A stretch of DNA of 64,000 nucleotides from Cunninghamia lanceolata (GCA_027924645.1 BSBN01001364.1:1-64000); one strand, 5' to 3'; counted from the stretch's first letter, positions 10,013-23,301 are shown. Notes: generated from the sequence alone by a model not told the origin. Program-made: numbers and translations.

Positions 10013-10858
10013 TTAAGTCGAATGTTTTGTTATTTTTTCTCTTTTTTGCTTTTGTATTTGTGGGACTAAGGAAATCAAGATTTTCTCCATTATTTTGATA
10101 GATATTGAAACATGTTGAATTTTGTTGGTCTTGGGTAATAGAATCAGGATATGGCGATGAGAATTTAATAGCAAAGATGGCATTGTCAAGGAATATACAT
10201 GAAATGTTGAGTTCTTCGGAAGAGGCATTGATGGTCCCATTGACGGTACTTTAATGAAATTAGAGGGTTCATCTTGAATTGTAGGGGGAGAATGAGGATC
10301 CTTGATTTCTAAACCAAGAGGTATGTATCCTAATCCAAAGTGGTCATAGTGTACCTCTATCGATATTGGCTCAATAATTCCTTGCTCATGAAGTCCAAGG
10401 CCTTTACCTTTATATCTCATATTTTCACACATATGTGATGGGATAGGATAGATTTGTTTGAGATGGACTAGTAGATATTATTCATTATTTAACTCATACT
10501 TATAGAGCCAAGAGTTTAGGGAGTCTTCAATTTATTCTTCATCCAAGGTTCCTTTAGAGGAGAAAGTAGTAGACCTAAAATGCATAGTGCTTGGTGTTCT
10601 CATAAGGGACCATTGTAGAGGACGACCATGGGACCTTGGAGATAGAGGTAATTGACCAATATGAAAGACATCATGTAGTTCATATTCCCCACAACCTTTG
10701 TCAATGATCTTGACCTTTGTAACTTTGGAATTTTGGGAGGATAATGGAGTGGAATCAAGGTCATTAGGATGGACGTAGGATGAAGATGACGTGTCCTTGT
10801 CTTGAGTGGAAATATCATTAGTAGGATACAAATTACCTTTTTGAGAGACAACTTCCAT
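10013..10858 (-). pseudogene. Ty3/gypsy pol fragment with G-patch-like motif
   Basis: Two neighbouring open stretches (10532-10858 and 10013-10432) lie downstream of the protease on the same strand. The second contains MRYKGKGLGLHEQGIIEPI, a glycine-rich string resembling a G-patch (a nucleic-acid-binding motif known in some retroviral and plant retroelement polyproteins downstream of protease). The first has no recognisable domain apart from VTKVKIIDKGCGEYEL. Stops separate the pieces. RT, RNase H and integrase of this element were not found; it seems truncated near 9630 by the chromovirus region. Confidence 0.5.
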
Positions 10859-10925
10859 GGCTTGACAATATGCAAATTTTAGGGATCATCTTGGATAGTG
10901 ACTTTGACACCATTGTAGGGGAATT

Positions 10926-11245
10926 TCAAGAATTGATGGTATGTGGAAGGGATGGCTTGCATATCACATATCCATAGGTGACCAAGTAGGATGTTATAGT
11001 GTAAATAAAGATCAACAACATGTCATGTAGTTGGTTGAAGTACATGTTCCAATTGTATAGGAAAATGGTGCCTATTGATTCTCTCTCAGTATTATCATAA
11101 GCTTTGATGGTAATGACATATGGTTCCAACTTAGTTGCTAAGTATCCCAGTTGTTATATTAATCTTAATTTACATAAGTTCAAGCTAGACCCGTTATCCA
11201 AAAGGACATGCTTAACTATGTGTTTGACAATGATAACCTCAATGT
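10926..11245 (-). pseudogene. Retroviral-type aspartic protease remnant
   Basis: The minus strand between 11155 and 11235 encodes VLLDNGSSLNLC, the active-site loop (D-x-G-[SA]) of a retropepsin-like protease as seen in plant Tat-lineage Ty3/gypsy elements. A stop follows, after which 10926-11129 continues with protease-like coding (VITIKAYDNTERESIGTI). In the intact element this protease would cut the Gag-Pol polyprotein inside the particle. The frame is broken, so it is non-functional. Confidence 0.7.
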
Positions 11246-11790
11246 GAAGGGATTTACTATGAGATGGATCTATGGGAGGTATGTCGTATTGGCTAAAGGA
11301 AAGTTGGTAAGTGTAGGATGGATGACCCACAAGAGCTTGGAATCGTTTAGGATCAATATTATGCGAGACTTGGGATTCTTATAGGGCTTGATCTAATATA
11401 TATTTGTGGATAGGGGAAGCCTTGAGGAGGCCCATGATGGATATTTGTGCAGGAGTCTTCCCAAGGTTGTCTAAGATATTGTAATGGGAAGGTTGGGAAT
11501 ATGAGGAAGATGGAGGTCTTGGGATGGTAATCGTTTCACGTCGAGTAGTGATATCACATTCAGGGGACTTGGATTTTATTGTGACAATGACAACTTGTGA
11601 GGGATCATAGTCAATATGACCAATGGTAGAATAATCATAGGGGGTCTTATAATAGATGATAGTATCAGTATGATTATTTTAAGATTGCTTGTGATTGAAT
11701 GTAGATTGCCCATGCTTTGGAAGAGGATCTTGGTAAATACCCAATTTGTCATTGGATGAGGAATTGGGGGTTACTTCTAATTATACTTGA

Positions 11791-12015
11791 TCAATAAGAT
11801 CTTGGACATAATATTTGAGACTCGTATTTCTTTGTGGAGTGCCCTTTGGTATGATGATAATCACAATATTTATTGTCATTATACCATGTAGGTTTGGGAT
11901 GGGTTTCTTCATAGTGTTTGGTCATAGGATATGTAATCATGTTAGCTTGTGCTAATTTATGAAACACCATATAGAGAGGTTCATCTAAGTTGGAATAGGT
12001 ACATTTTTGGTTCAA
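11791..12015 (-). pseudogene. Gag nucleocapsid remnant, zinc-knuckle-like
   Basis: Contains YCDYHHTKGHSTKKY, the layout of the plant gypsy Gag zinc-binding motif (C..H...GH....C), with Tyr in place of the last Cys. It lies between the capsid-like domain (12408-13004) and the protease (10926-11245), as expected for nucleocapsid. Stops and frameshifts occur on both sides. Confidence 0.6.
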
Positions 12016-12407
12016 AGGTGACCTAAATTATTTTATAGGCAACCAAATTGGATTAAGTTTATGGACCGAGTACACATTTGTTTGAGAAGACTATGTTGTT
12101 TGGATGTGATTTAAAGTTGTAACACCATCAATAACCACATGCTTATTCTTAGCCCATGGTTTAAATTTATCATTAGATTGATTGGAGTCCTTGGTAAAGG
12201 TCTTGAGTGAGCCTTCGATAAGGGATTTTTTTAATAAGGACACCTTTCTCAATTACCTCATCAAAAGTAGATAGACGATGGACTTGAAGATGAAAGGTCA
12301 TTTTAGATGAAGATTTTGGATGAAAATGTTAACCAATTTTTTTTAGGGATTGGCCATGGGATTTGACCTGCGAGCCCTCTCCATCGTTGTAGGTAAGCGG
12401 TAAAGCT

Positions 12408-13004
12408 TTATCCATTATTTTGCTTGGCATTAGAAAAATCTAGCATTGTAGTTTCATGTTCCATGTTATAGGAGAAATGAGTGACAAATGTTTCTGCCAG
12501 TACCAGAAATGTTTTGATAGTACTAGGAGTAAGATGTTGAAACCAATCCAAGGCTTGACCCACCAAACTTTGTGGAAAGAGTTTCATTATGTAGGAATTG
12601 TTATAGGTAACTTCTTGAAAAGCCATGTAAAATTGGTTGACATGGTCTCAAGGATCTCCTTTTCCTTTATATTTGTCAAATTTAGGGACTTCAAAGTTAG
12701 GAGGAAAAGGAGGCATCATGAGTGATTGATCAAGAGGATAATGACAAAACTCTTCAAATTTATAATGTTTGTATTGGGTCCCAACCTCTAACCTTTTGAG
12801 GGCATCTTTTACTTCATCTTGTAATGTTTGAACCTTATGCTCAAGGGATGTCCCAAGAGGTGCGGAAGATGGAAAAGGTTGTGTGACAATGTGATGACCA
12901 GGATGTGATGTCATAGGATTGGATATGATACATTGATATGTGTTTTTAGGTACAATAGACAAAGGTATGGTAGATTGACATGAGTTCATGGGAGGTGTGG
13001 ACAT
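12408..13004 (-). pseudogene. Gag capsid-like domain (retrotransposon gag)
   Basis: 12648-13004 gives a proline/serine-rich N-terminal part ending PNFEVPKFDKYKGKGDP, a typical entry to the retrotransposon gag domain. 12408-12626 continues with MKLFPQSLVGQALDWFQHL and FLVLAETFVTHFSYNME, the conserved core of that domain. The two parts are separated by a short stretch with a stop or shift. The protein would assemble the virus-like particle. This and the protease show a decayed minus-strand Ty3/gypsy element, probably of the Tat type. Confidence 0.75.
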
Positions 13005-14290
13005 AAAAATGACTTGGGTGATGAGTGGAGAGGTAGAGGGTTGAGGTGAAATTTTTGTAAAGATAATTTGTGGATGAATTTGAGATGTGGATAATTGGTG
13101 ATTATGTCATGACCTCATGATGGGATGTGACTTGTAATGAAGTGGAATATGTAGGAATATGTTGTGGCTTGATGATTTTTGAGGAAAATTATGTGGACTG
13201 ACCCAATTGATAAGCATGAATTGAATTAGGATTATGGAAATGTGGAGGTAAAAAGTTGGGATCACTATTAATGATATCTTTGATTTGTACCTTGTCAAGG
13301 ACATCCACTTTCTCAAAGAGGCATTTTATGACAAAATCCTTATTTGGTATGTTTTCAATGGAGTCTAGGTATCGAGGTGAATATTCTTATAGTACTTTGG
13401 GCTCACTTATGTCATCATTAGGTGAAATGTCTTGAATTTCCGCATGAGGGTCCATGGTCTTCTTGGTTTGGGATCTAGTTATAGGGGGCATGAGATGATG
13501 GTATGACTAAGATGATGTGGATGAAGTTGGGATTTGGAATTTTGAGAATTTGGATGTTGAAATTTTGGACCAAGATTGAGATGGGATATGGATAAGTTCT
13601 GAATGACAAGGGGATGATTGTTGGACAAAAACCAAAATTTGGATCAAGTAAATCTAGATCTTTTGTGATTGCAAAGGATGATAAGGATGTATCCTTTATT
13701 ACTTAGGGTAGAAAAAATCCTAAGAAATAAAAGGATGAGGATTGGGAGTCCACTAACTTAGGGGTAGCCAAATTCTTAAGCTAATGTATCCAAGATTGAC
13801 AAGGGCTATCTTGACACCCTACTTGAGGTAGATAATTTCTCAAGCAAAATGCGAGCTAGAGATAAGGATGAAAGATCTAGATTTGACACAAAGCAAACTT
13901 GATTTTTTGGATTGATACAGATTGGAGGATGGATGAAAATTTTGATTTTGGTTAAGGACAATGGTAGGAGAAAACATGGATGGATAAAGATTGATTATGG
14001 TAGGAAAGATCCAAAGTCTAGGTCCAAGATGAGCGATTAAATTCAAGTCCAAAATGAAGGAAGGTGACTATGGTTATGATGAAGGTGCTAATGAAGGCTT
14101 TGCTTGTGTTTGATGGTTTGGCAAGGTATTTTCAAACACACAAGAAGAAACAACGGCTAACTCGACTTTCAGGGGTGATAATGTTGATTAGCTTATATTG
14201 GTATAATACACAAAAACATGCCAAGCATATGAACAAGCCTAATATTGTTCAAGTGGGTGTGTCAAATCTTATGGACTCATAATGGAAATT
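13005..14290. other. Decayed 5' part of the minus-strand element
   Basis: Purine-rich minus-sense sequence with short frames only (for example 13107-13316 and 13840-14052). Probably upstream gag or leader sequence of the decayed element. No domain recognised. Confidence 0.4.
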
Positions 14291-14779
14291 AACCTATTAA
14301 TACAATTTACCATGTGATGGATAGCTAGGGATAGTTGCGTACAAGAGAAATCCCTTACCTTGGAGTGTTAAAGGCTCCACCAAAGTTAACTCCATCTCAA
14401 CCCATGAAAGTACATGTGAGAACTTCTCTTCCCTAGCAATGATGCCCCACAAGAAATGATAGCTAAAAGGTCTTAAGCTAGGCTTGCAAAAGATCTCTAT
14501 GGGTGTCCCCGATATACACAAGGTACGAGGGGCTCAAGTCCATGAAAACTAGTCCATCTACAAGCATGGGACCAGATCATAGGCTCGAACTATCCCTTCA
14601 CCTTGTTTCTTGAATCACCATGGGCTCCAAGGATATACCAAAGACATGGTGATGACTATATTGAGGTATAATTTTTGCTCTTCTCCCTTTGATATACACC
14701 GCTGGAACACGTGGTTGAGGTCGTTCCTTGGGGTGATGAACTCCCCAAGCAGGCCTCCTAAAGGGAAAGGATTCCAAGT

Positions 14780-15025
14780 GATTTTGATTCCCAAGATTAT
14801 TTTACAATGCAAAGGAAGAGCATACACAAATTGGGTCCTTGGGTGATAAAAGTGAACCAAGAGGTGTTTTTGATCCCTAAGATCACCTTACAGTGCAAGG
14901 GGAGAGCATACACACAGTTGATCCACACAAGCAAGATTAATTGTCCCTTTAAAATCAACATGTGGTGTGATTTTTGATTCCCAAGGTCACCTTTCAATGC
15001 AAGGGAAGAGCATACACACGCCTAA
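14780..15025. repeat. Three imperfect tandem units of about 90-105 bp
   Basis: The phrase TTGATTCCCAAGATT...AATGCAAAGGAAGAGCATACACA occurs three times with changes (near 14780, 14868 and 14970). It is part of the non-coding leader region of the decayed element. Confidence 0.7.
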
Positions 15026-15294
15026 AAACACACCAAATTCACCAAATAAAGAAAATACAAATGGTTTTAAATGATAAATCTTTGACAAGCAAACCTGCAC
15101 CACACTTGTTAGTAGTTTGCAAAAGATCAAGTCTTTGACAAGCGTAAAGTTAAAAACAAGTGGTAAATCAACAAAAAATAGAAATAAATGTCAATATACA
15201 ATAAATTTGATAAGACCAATATATTCCTTACGATTTTCTATGCAATTTCAAAAAAATTGCTAAATTTTGATTATGTATGCAAAAGTTATGAGCA

Positions 15295-15860
15295 ATTGAA
15301 GTTTGATATGTTATTTTACAGGAAAAAGCATTAATTTGTGAAGAAAAAGCATTGAATTGTGAAGCAAAAGCGCTAAACTGTGAAAAGTGCATGCAAAAGT
15401 GCTAATTTAATCTACATGCAAAATAATTGATCTATGAAGCAAAAACGCTAAACTATGAAGCATAAGTATTGAACTATGAAGCAAAAGATCTAAACTGTGA
15501 AAACTACATACAAAAGCACTAATCTACAAACAAAAGTGTTGATCTGTGAAGCAAAAATGCTAAAATAGAAAAATTAAGATTTATACTGGATCCCGAAAGC
15601 ATTATTTTGTAGGCAGAGGCACTGAATTGAAATATAAGTGCTAAATGATAGTCCGAAGCACTGTTATGAAACCTAGACTATAAACCTACAATGTAAAAGT
15701 GCTAAAGCAAAGCAAAGGCACTAAACCATAGTCGTGAGTGTTGAAACCAAGTTGAAAGCACTAAAGTCAAGATGAAAGCGTTGAACAATAGATCAAAAGC
15801 GTCAAACTGTGACATAAGTGCTAAATAACAATTGAAAGCATCATTCTAGAAATTTGACTT
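15295..15860. repeat. Minisatellite of ~21-bp units (GCAAAAGCGCTAAACTGTGAA)
   Basis: Many degenerate units with the skeleton GCAAAAGCGCTAAACTGTGAA, sharing GTGAA/ATGAAGC and CTAAA. Regular in the first half, increasingly diverged toward 15860. It lies between the probable LTR (15917-16798) and gag, where a leader would be. Confidence 0.8.
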
Positions 15861-15916
15861 GGAAACTCATAGAACTTCATAAAAAATTCATTAGTAACAA
15901 GGATGGTGTCCCACCA

Positions 15917-16798
15917 GGTGTGCTAAAATGTGTATGCAAAAATATGGAATCAAAATAAGGAACAATACATCAATCAAAGTACTTATTCCATACTCAACAT
16001 CACCTTTGATTGAGCTAAGGACTAAAGAAATCAAATGAAACAATAATAACAATGTTACCACAATAGCCGTTGTTACACCATGACAACGGTGGATATGCTC
16101 CAATGATGTTTTGATAAAAAAATTGATATGTTGGTTGCTCACTTTGACAACATAACTTTGCACAACATAGAGACTTAAAAATGGCTTGGTTGATGTTTGA
16201 TTTGTAGATTTTTGGAGGATAGGATGAATGACTAAGATTTGATTAGAGATGGATGGCTAGGATTGATTGAGACAATATTAGGGCAACAAAGGAGACTTCT
16301 AGGTCATATCCTTATGTGAATGGATAGGATTAAGAGATAAAGTATGAAATGAGTTGTGGAGATGAAAAGTTAGTTTGACTTTTGTGCAAGTGTCCAGGTT
16401 TAATGAATTTAGCTAACTAAATTTAGCTAGACATGTGACACTTATTTATTATTTGTGGCAAGTGGATGAGGATTAGGACCAGTGGAAAATAATTAATCAA
16501 ATAATAAAATTATTAATTAATTATTGGACAAGCATAATGTGGGAAGATAAAATTAATTAATTAAATAAAATTTATTTAATTAATTTGACTAAAGGGGAAA
16601 ATGGAATAAATTAATTAAATAATTAATTAATTTGGGAATTAGGATAATCCTAATTAATTAAATAAAATAATTTCATTAATCAAAATGAATGATGGAAGGG
16701 GACATGCTAAAGGGTGATCCTAGGATTAAGGTTTCGAAAGGTGACATAAGACGGAGACTAAGATGTTGTTAGGGATGCGGTCAATTTTAGGTGTCTAC
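15917..16798 (-). repeat. Probable LTR of the decayed gag-protease element
   Basis: On the plus strand it runs from TGTGCTAAAATG to GGTGTCTACA, so on the minus strand it starts TGTAGACACCTAAA, a common start for plant Ty3/gypsy LTRs. It holds an AT-rich block of AATTAATTA words (16440-16690). A candidate primer site (minus-strand TGGTGGGACACC, 15904-15915) sits at its inner edge, but I could not match it to a tRNA. The second LTR was not found, so the ends are tentative. Confidence 0.45.
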
Positions 16799-16819
16799 AA
16801 TATGGATACAAAAATAGGC

Positions 16820-17535
16820 TACCAAAGACTTTGGATGAATCTTTTCCTTATATTCAATACTTGTGTAATACGGCAGTTCATTCTTCTACAGACTAGGCAC
16901 CATTTGAGGCATGTTTGGGATATTTACCAATTGGTGAATTGGGTTTTACACTTGAACAAGAGGGTAAGAAAAAATGATTGAACTTAGAGGTGACAAAAGC
17001 ATCAATGCTCATTAAGATGATCCATGAGATCCAAATCAAGGTGAAGATGTATTTGGAAAAGACTCAATTGAAGTAGAAGGAGAGGCATAACCAACATCAT
17101 GTGGAACCTAGTCTCAAGGTTGGAGACAATATATAGCTATCCCTAGGTAAGGAAAGGATGCAAGGATAGGCCAAGAAGACTAAACCTCTAAGGTACATGC
17201 CATTTTCTATCTTGGAGGAAGTTGGGGAGAATACATTTAGGTTAGATGTCCACTCAATTGCCATTTGTGAATATCTGTAGCCATATGAATCATCTATGTT
17301 GGATGAAGGAGAAGAGCTATTGCTACATTTGTTGGAAGACCTAGTGTATAACAAGAGGAAAATACTCCCAAAGGATGCAATACTTAAATATAAGTAAAGA
17401 TATACCAATAAAGAGATTCACGAGTCTTAGCAAGTGGGGCTTAAAGGATAGACTGTGGACAAAGCCCATTGGTACTCCAAGGAGAAGTTGAGGACATTGT
17501 TTCCTCATCTTATTTGTACTTAAGATTTTGAGGGA
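16820..17535 (+). pseudogene. Ty3/gypsy integrase C-terminal remnant
   Basis: The plus strand encodes a broken integrase tail: FPYIQYLCNTAVHSSTD, a stop, then APFEACLGYLP, the region just after the catalytic core of gypsy integrases. It continues with LKVGDNI and FSILEEVGENTFRLDVHSI, and near 17440 a weak chromodomain-like end (HWYSKEKLRTLFPHL). Stops and shifts are frequent. Its left edge coincides with the end of the neighbouring LTR (16798), so that element probably inserted into this one. No LTR could be defined downstream. Confidence 0.65.
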
Positions 17536-17540
17536 CCAAA

Positions 17541-20500
17541 AGCCTCTCTATGAAGGAAGGTATGATCTAAAAAGGATCAAGGAGGTTTGGAGGCTCTTAA
17601 AAATGATTGGTTTAAAATTAGACTTTAGGAAATGCTTGTTGTTTTGACATGGTCAAAATTGCTACTTTACTAGGGTGATCTTGTATTCAATGGTGGATGA
17701 AAATGATTTTTCTAGTATGATTATGGAATTGTTACGATGGTACTATGTACAAAAGTAGTAATGGAATTCGACAAAATGCCAAAATAAAATTGACTTGACA
17801 ATTTTATAAATGACATGCAATGATTTTGCTTGATAATAAGTGGTTTCATTATGCATAGTTCAAAATGAAAATGTAATAAAGGAAATTCAGTCTTCAAATT
17901 CTTGGAAGGTTAGGCTACTCTAGTGCATCAGAGTAAAGTCTAGAAATACACACAGTGAAGAGAAGGACAAAGGAAATTGTTGAATAAGTTATAAAAATAA
18001 CACTTGGTAAGGTGAAGGAACACACATGTAGTTCATATCACACAGTAGACAAGGAGGACAAGAGTAGTATATGAATTGTAATTATCTTCTTGAAATGTGC
18101 ATTTGATAATTAATGTAATAGGATAGCATTTGGCACCTATCAACTATTTTTTTCCTACCAGATCAAAGGTTTCCCATGTTAAACATTTTTATAGAGTGTC
18201 TATTTTGTGTGATTGTATTTTTCCAATAGTTTGAGCATAATTTTCATACTCTAATTCTTTCATTGGAAGTAATTAAAACTATAGAAAAATAATTTGTGTG
18301 ATTATGTACCCACAAACCTTAAAATTTGTGGCAATTACATATCAATATCTTCAAAAACCTATTTGACTATATGACCATAGTTGGAGACTTTGGCCACTCA
18401 ACATTTTGACCTAGTGAGTATTAAGAGAGTTAAGGATAGTCTTTTAACCCTTGGAAGAGGTTATGTTTGAGGGGTTACCATTTCCTTGAGTCATTATTTA
18501 CTTGGGTATTTGAGATTAGAGAGCTTAGAGGGAAAATTAAAACTCTAAAGTGTTCTTGGGATTTTGAGAGAAGAGTTTGTGCTTGGAAGAGACTTATTTA
18601 ATTAGAAAAAGAAGTGCAAAGGATTGAAGAAGCTAGGAAAATTGTTGGTAGAAGATTGAGATAGCATTCAAACCTTTCTCGTGCCAAATTTGTGAAGAAA
18701 GTGGTATTCTTCTTTTCTTATTCTTTTATTTTTTATTATATATGTGTGAAGATGCTTGGATACCATTATTGAATGCTTGTGTAGGCTTAAAATGGCTATT
18801 TAAAAATATCTTTATTTTTTAGAGAAAAGATTGAAATCTCCATTATGGCATCTTATGAGTTTGACATAAAAATTTCATGTACTCTTTTAGGTAGAAAAAT
18901 AAATACGGGATATCATTTTGTGGGTGTATCTAAAATGGAAAGGGGAGGTAAAAGCTATTGTGTATGAGCATTGCATGATGCTTGTGTGTATACATTTATG
19001 CTTATCTAAGATCCATGTTGAGATTTGGATATCTTAGTATGTTTTTGGGATTCATAGTTATAATAATCTTAGAGTGGCAATCTCAAGGCTCAATATTGAG
19101 TTATTATATGTTGTGTATAGAGAAATAAGGAGTGATGATTTGGTGCAATTTTTAAAAGAGGGGCCCTTACATGTTTTATAGCATCCCTTAATAGGTGCAA
19201 TTTTGTTTTTGAGACTCACAGTGGATCTCCTTAAACACATTTTGGACATGGAGAGCTAGAGTGAAAGACACTCCAATGTCTTGACCACTCCTATCATCCT
19301 TATTTTATGTTCTTGAGAGATTCCTAATGTGTGTGAGAAAACATGTGGTGTGTGTATATATGTGATGAACACCTGTCTGTTTTGTGTGAGTGTTTGCATC
19401 CATGTTATTACCTCATAATCAAGGTGGGGTGGACTTTTGGGTTCCAAATTGGTTGGGAGGTATACTTACCTACCATTGGCTTAGCATTTTGGAGCTTGGA
19501 GCTTGGAGAGTTCCCGTATTTTTTTATTATTTTGTTTATGTTTTAAATGAGACCAAAATGTAAATTTTGGAGCATTTGTCCCTTACTAGTACTTATCAAT
19601 CATTGAAATATATCCATCCATGAATTATATGGATTTTTATAAAGATTTTCAATCTATTTTATGCATTTTCAAAGAAAATGAATATTAAATTGGGTAGATT
19701 CATTTGAGTGGAAATTGTCAATTTTACGAGTAATTTTATGATTCTTGTTTTTCCAAATTTTATGATACGATCAAGTAGTTGGGTAGATTGTGAATTAAAT
19801 GAAACCATATACATTTCTAGAATTTTTATATCAAAAGAGAAAAAACAAATTGTCTTTTAAGCCTATCTCTTAACAAAATCTACACTGTAGTTGTCAAATG
19901 AGTTTTAAGACATGTATATGTATTTTTGGCATTATAGGTTTGTGTAGAATCAATTCCTTATTATAAAGGTGTTGTAGGAAAACACATTCCATTTTTCATT
20001 ATATGAAATTTAGTCAATTTTATACATTTTTCACACTTTCTATCTTGTGGCAATTTGGTTAACCAGTTTCACAAGTAAATCATTCACCAATTTTTACAAG
20101 GTGATCCACTAGGGTAAATGGTATTTTGTCATACCTGACTAGTTCACTAGACAAATTGGTAGTTTTTCAAGGTGAAATTAGTTATGAAAATGAGAAAATG
20201 TTATTTTGTGGGGATGAATGGTCAAAAAGGAGTTAAATTTCACCCTTTTGTCAAATGTTAGATAATTAAAACTTGAACCTTTAGAAAATATGATATTTTG
20301 TCTATGCTTTAGGGTGTTCAAAACATAGATCTTTGTGTATTTTTATTATGTTTATTAGGAATGAAAATTAATTGAATGTGTGGCTCTCCTTAGAAGTAAG
20401 AGCATGGTAAATTTATGAATGATGCGAATGGTTGTAGATCTCATTCATGATTATGTTATCATTTATGATTGAGAAAAGAGAAAGGGATTCCTATTATTTT

Positions 20501-22108
20501 GTTAATTCATGTACTTCCTTATTTAGTTTGAACTAAGTAATTGGTGAACAAGGCTAGTAGGGTTATGGAAAAGATACATTTAATCATGATTGAGTCTACT
20601 TCATTCTTTTAGTAGGAACTACTGATCTAATATGGATAAACTTTCTTTTATAGTTACATTTATTTCTTATGAGTTGGTGGTAGGAAAAGTGCTTGGGCAC
20701 TTGCATAGGGTGAGACCCTCTATTCATTATTTGTTACCACATGGTTTAGTTGATGTGGACCACTACCTTTATGTAAACCAATTGTGATTGAGTTGTCTCA
20801 CTAGGGTTAGTCTTTCATTTGTGTGTGTTTGAGTGTGTGGCATCATTATACATGCCACCTTTTATAGATTAAGGTGTCATTAACTCTCTACTTGTGTGCA
20901 TCCACTCATATCTTCCACATGAGTAGAGCTGTATGTGTGTGGTGATAACACTTCTGTGTTAACATGTATTGTTACATTGATGGTGTTACAATTACCAGTA
21001 CAAAAAAATATTAGCCTTGTTTTCACTTTTGTTATCATTAGTAAAATTTGGGCATTACAAGATCGATCCCACTTTTGCAAATCCAATCCTTGAATTTCCA
21101 AAATTCAAATATAAATTCGGTTGACTATTGCTAATTTCACTTGTTGTTATGAGCTAACTAAAAATGGGTTTGTGTAATTTATTACTATGTCCTTGTTTTT
21201 AAGGGCATTTAATTACATTCATTTATCATCTACAAGAATCATTAAAATATGAATTGCATTCAAGGAGCATCCTAGGAACGCTTTATTTTGGTGCACTAAA
21301 AAGAACAAAATTTTACACCAAGATCTTCATTGAGGACATTTTCATGACTTTTTATTTTTTATCAATCCTTTTCATGATTGCAAAGCTAGTATTTTGGGGA
21401 GTTGACCTAGGAGAGTGTGTACCCTAGTGATTTGACAACCCTCTAAAAGTATTTTTAAATACTACCAATCAAGATAGTAAAGTAAACATAAAAAAACCTA
21501 TTTAATCAACAAGTAGAAGTGTACACCCAATAGGATCAAATCTGCATGCAAGAGGACGTATTTGGGGATTTGGTATCAATAAATAGGTGTGAACTTGACC
21601 TAGATAAAGACATAGATATTATGCATAATATGAGGTGACACACATAGCGAGGGCCTACTTCCAATCCCAAGACAGTCTAGATTCTAGAACTATAGCATAG
21701 TTACTCATCTTTGAGACTAGAGCTAAGTGCCATTAACCTTCTTCACATTTACTTTCCTAAATTAATATTTAATTTAGAGTTTCTTGTGTCCACAAGTTTC
21801 AATTTATTAATCTAGGTTAATTTATGCTTACCTATACACAACTAATTAGATTAAAGCATAGATTAAGATTAGGAAAAGTTTATTTTCCTTTACAATTACA
21901 TCTTCATTTGTATGACATGCAAAATTTTCTTGTCAATACAAACATTGCACTTCTTAACAATGCAATTGCTAATATAACTAATATACTCTTTTATGTAGAT
22001 TTATGACACACCCATTGCACCTTCCAACATTGAAAGTGTTAGTTTTAGGGCACTGGCAATTTATTGACTATCAAAATAGATTCCTACTTATATGAATTCA
22101 AATCTTAG
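17541..22108. other. No recognisable gene
   Basis: About 4.6 kb of AT-rich sequence with no long frame, no known domain and no repeat array that I can see. It may be old LTR sequence of the integrase remnant before it, but I cannot define ends. Confidence 0.5.
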
Positions 22109-22145
22109 AATATTAACTAATAGTTTATAGGTGAAATTCTTCTAC
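22109..22145. repeat. 37-bp direct repeat flanking the giant element (left copy)
   Basis: Starts AATATTAACTAATAG and ends TTCTTCTAC, ending exactly where the left LTR begins. The same 37 bases, with one difference, stand at 53539-53575 directly after the right LTR. No 5-bp duplication is present at those LTR edges (TCTAC against AATAT). Confidence 0.9.
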
Positions 22146-22376
22146 TACGCTCATTTTGTAGGATGACTCCTACGAAACTTGTCCATTTCGTAACCTACAC
22201 TCTAAGCTTGTAAATCGAGGGAAGTCTTCTTGGCCTGATGCGAAGTCATTTGATGCCTTGAAACGGTTTATGACATTCCCCTCGGTTGATTTTTTGAAAT
22301 CCTTGAAATTAACTAGGTCATAAGCCTATTAGAATATCAATTCTGACTTTTTGAGGTGTTAGTCATTTTTCAGAGT

Positions 22377-23290
22377 ATACATGTACTGGCAGTCATTTTC
22401 GCCACTTGTGCATATGTCTTTCTATTTTCCACATGTACTGGCAGCCATTTCCATTGCCCGTGCATATGTTTGTGTTGTTTTTCTCACATGCAAGGGTGGC
22501 GAAAATTGTTGCCCGTGCATGTTGAATAGGTTGTATGTTTGAGTAGGTAAATCGACTGCTCGAGCATTTTTCTTAAGGATCTTAAGATAAATGTGTGTTC
22601 ATTTATGGCACTTGTGCTAATGATAAATGTGGTTATTTAAAACCTTTTAATTATTTTTTTGTGGTTATTTTCATTCACACTTGCTTCTAAATGTCCTGTG
22701 ATCGGCATTGAATCCTTCAGAAGCTGATCTAATCGCGTGAAATTTTGAGTGAGTGGATTTGATTTTGGTGGTCATGACTAGGGTTTTCGTCAGCTCTTAC
22801 AGGTATGTTTTTGTTTTTATTTTTTCTTTTGTTTTCCTTTAGGGTTTCACGTGTAATGCAAATGTTTGCTTACGATTTTTGTGAAAGCTTTTGTTTGGTT
22901 TAAAAGTAATTGTCTTTACATATGTATGAATCGGTTGTTATTTACTATTTCTAAACCCTAGTGATTGTATATGATGTTTATCATAGTTTATTATCGGTGA
23001 TTTTTTCCAATTTGTAAACCTAGGTTCCTGTGAATGAATGGATTTCAATTGACGTTCGAAAAGTTAGGTTTTTTCTTGTTTAGACCTGATGTATTTGCGG
23101 TCTGTTCTGTCGCCGATGCATATGACCCTTAGCAGACCTACCTCATGTAAGGGCGATGAAATTTGCCACCCCTACATGAAACATGTTTACCTAATATGCG
23201 TTAGTGATAAAAAATGTCATTGATACATGTGTTTTGTCTTCGGCTTTACCTAGATGGAGGGGTGGCTAAAATTGCCTCCTCTACATGAAA
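22377..23290. repeat. Dispersed ~40-bp CATG-flanked hairpin motif, part 1
   Basis: Recurrent imperfect palindromes of the form CATGYA-(gg)-GGCGGTCATTTTGGCCGCC-(N)-TGCATG. Copies are near 22380, 22427, 22486, 23087, 23141 and 23247. Flanks read CATGTA/CATGCA on the left and TGCATG/CTACATG on the right. Corresponding copies in LTR B lie at 44100-44260 and 44870-44908, continuing from 48536. Confidence 0.7.
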
Positions 23291-23301
23291 ATATTGAATA
23301 T

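Noticed and set aside
14780..15860. CRISPR-like array of regular repeats and spacers
   Set aside because: The repeats are degenerate, lack unique spacers of constant size and lie in a plant retroelement leader.
15904..15915. Primer binding site next to the LTR at 15917
   Set aside because: TGGTGGGACACC has the right place and start, but I could not match it to a tRNA 3' end.
17541..22108. Downstream LTR of the integrase remnant
   Set aside because: A GAAGGAAGG followed by TATGATC near 17560 could mark an LTR start, but no second copy, end or target duplication was found.
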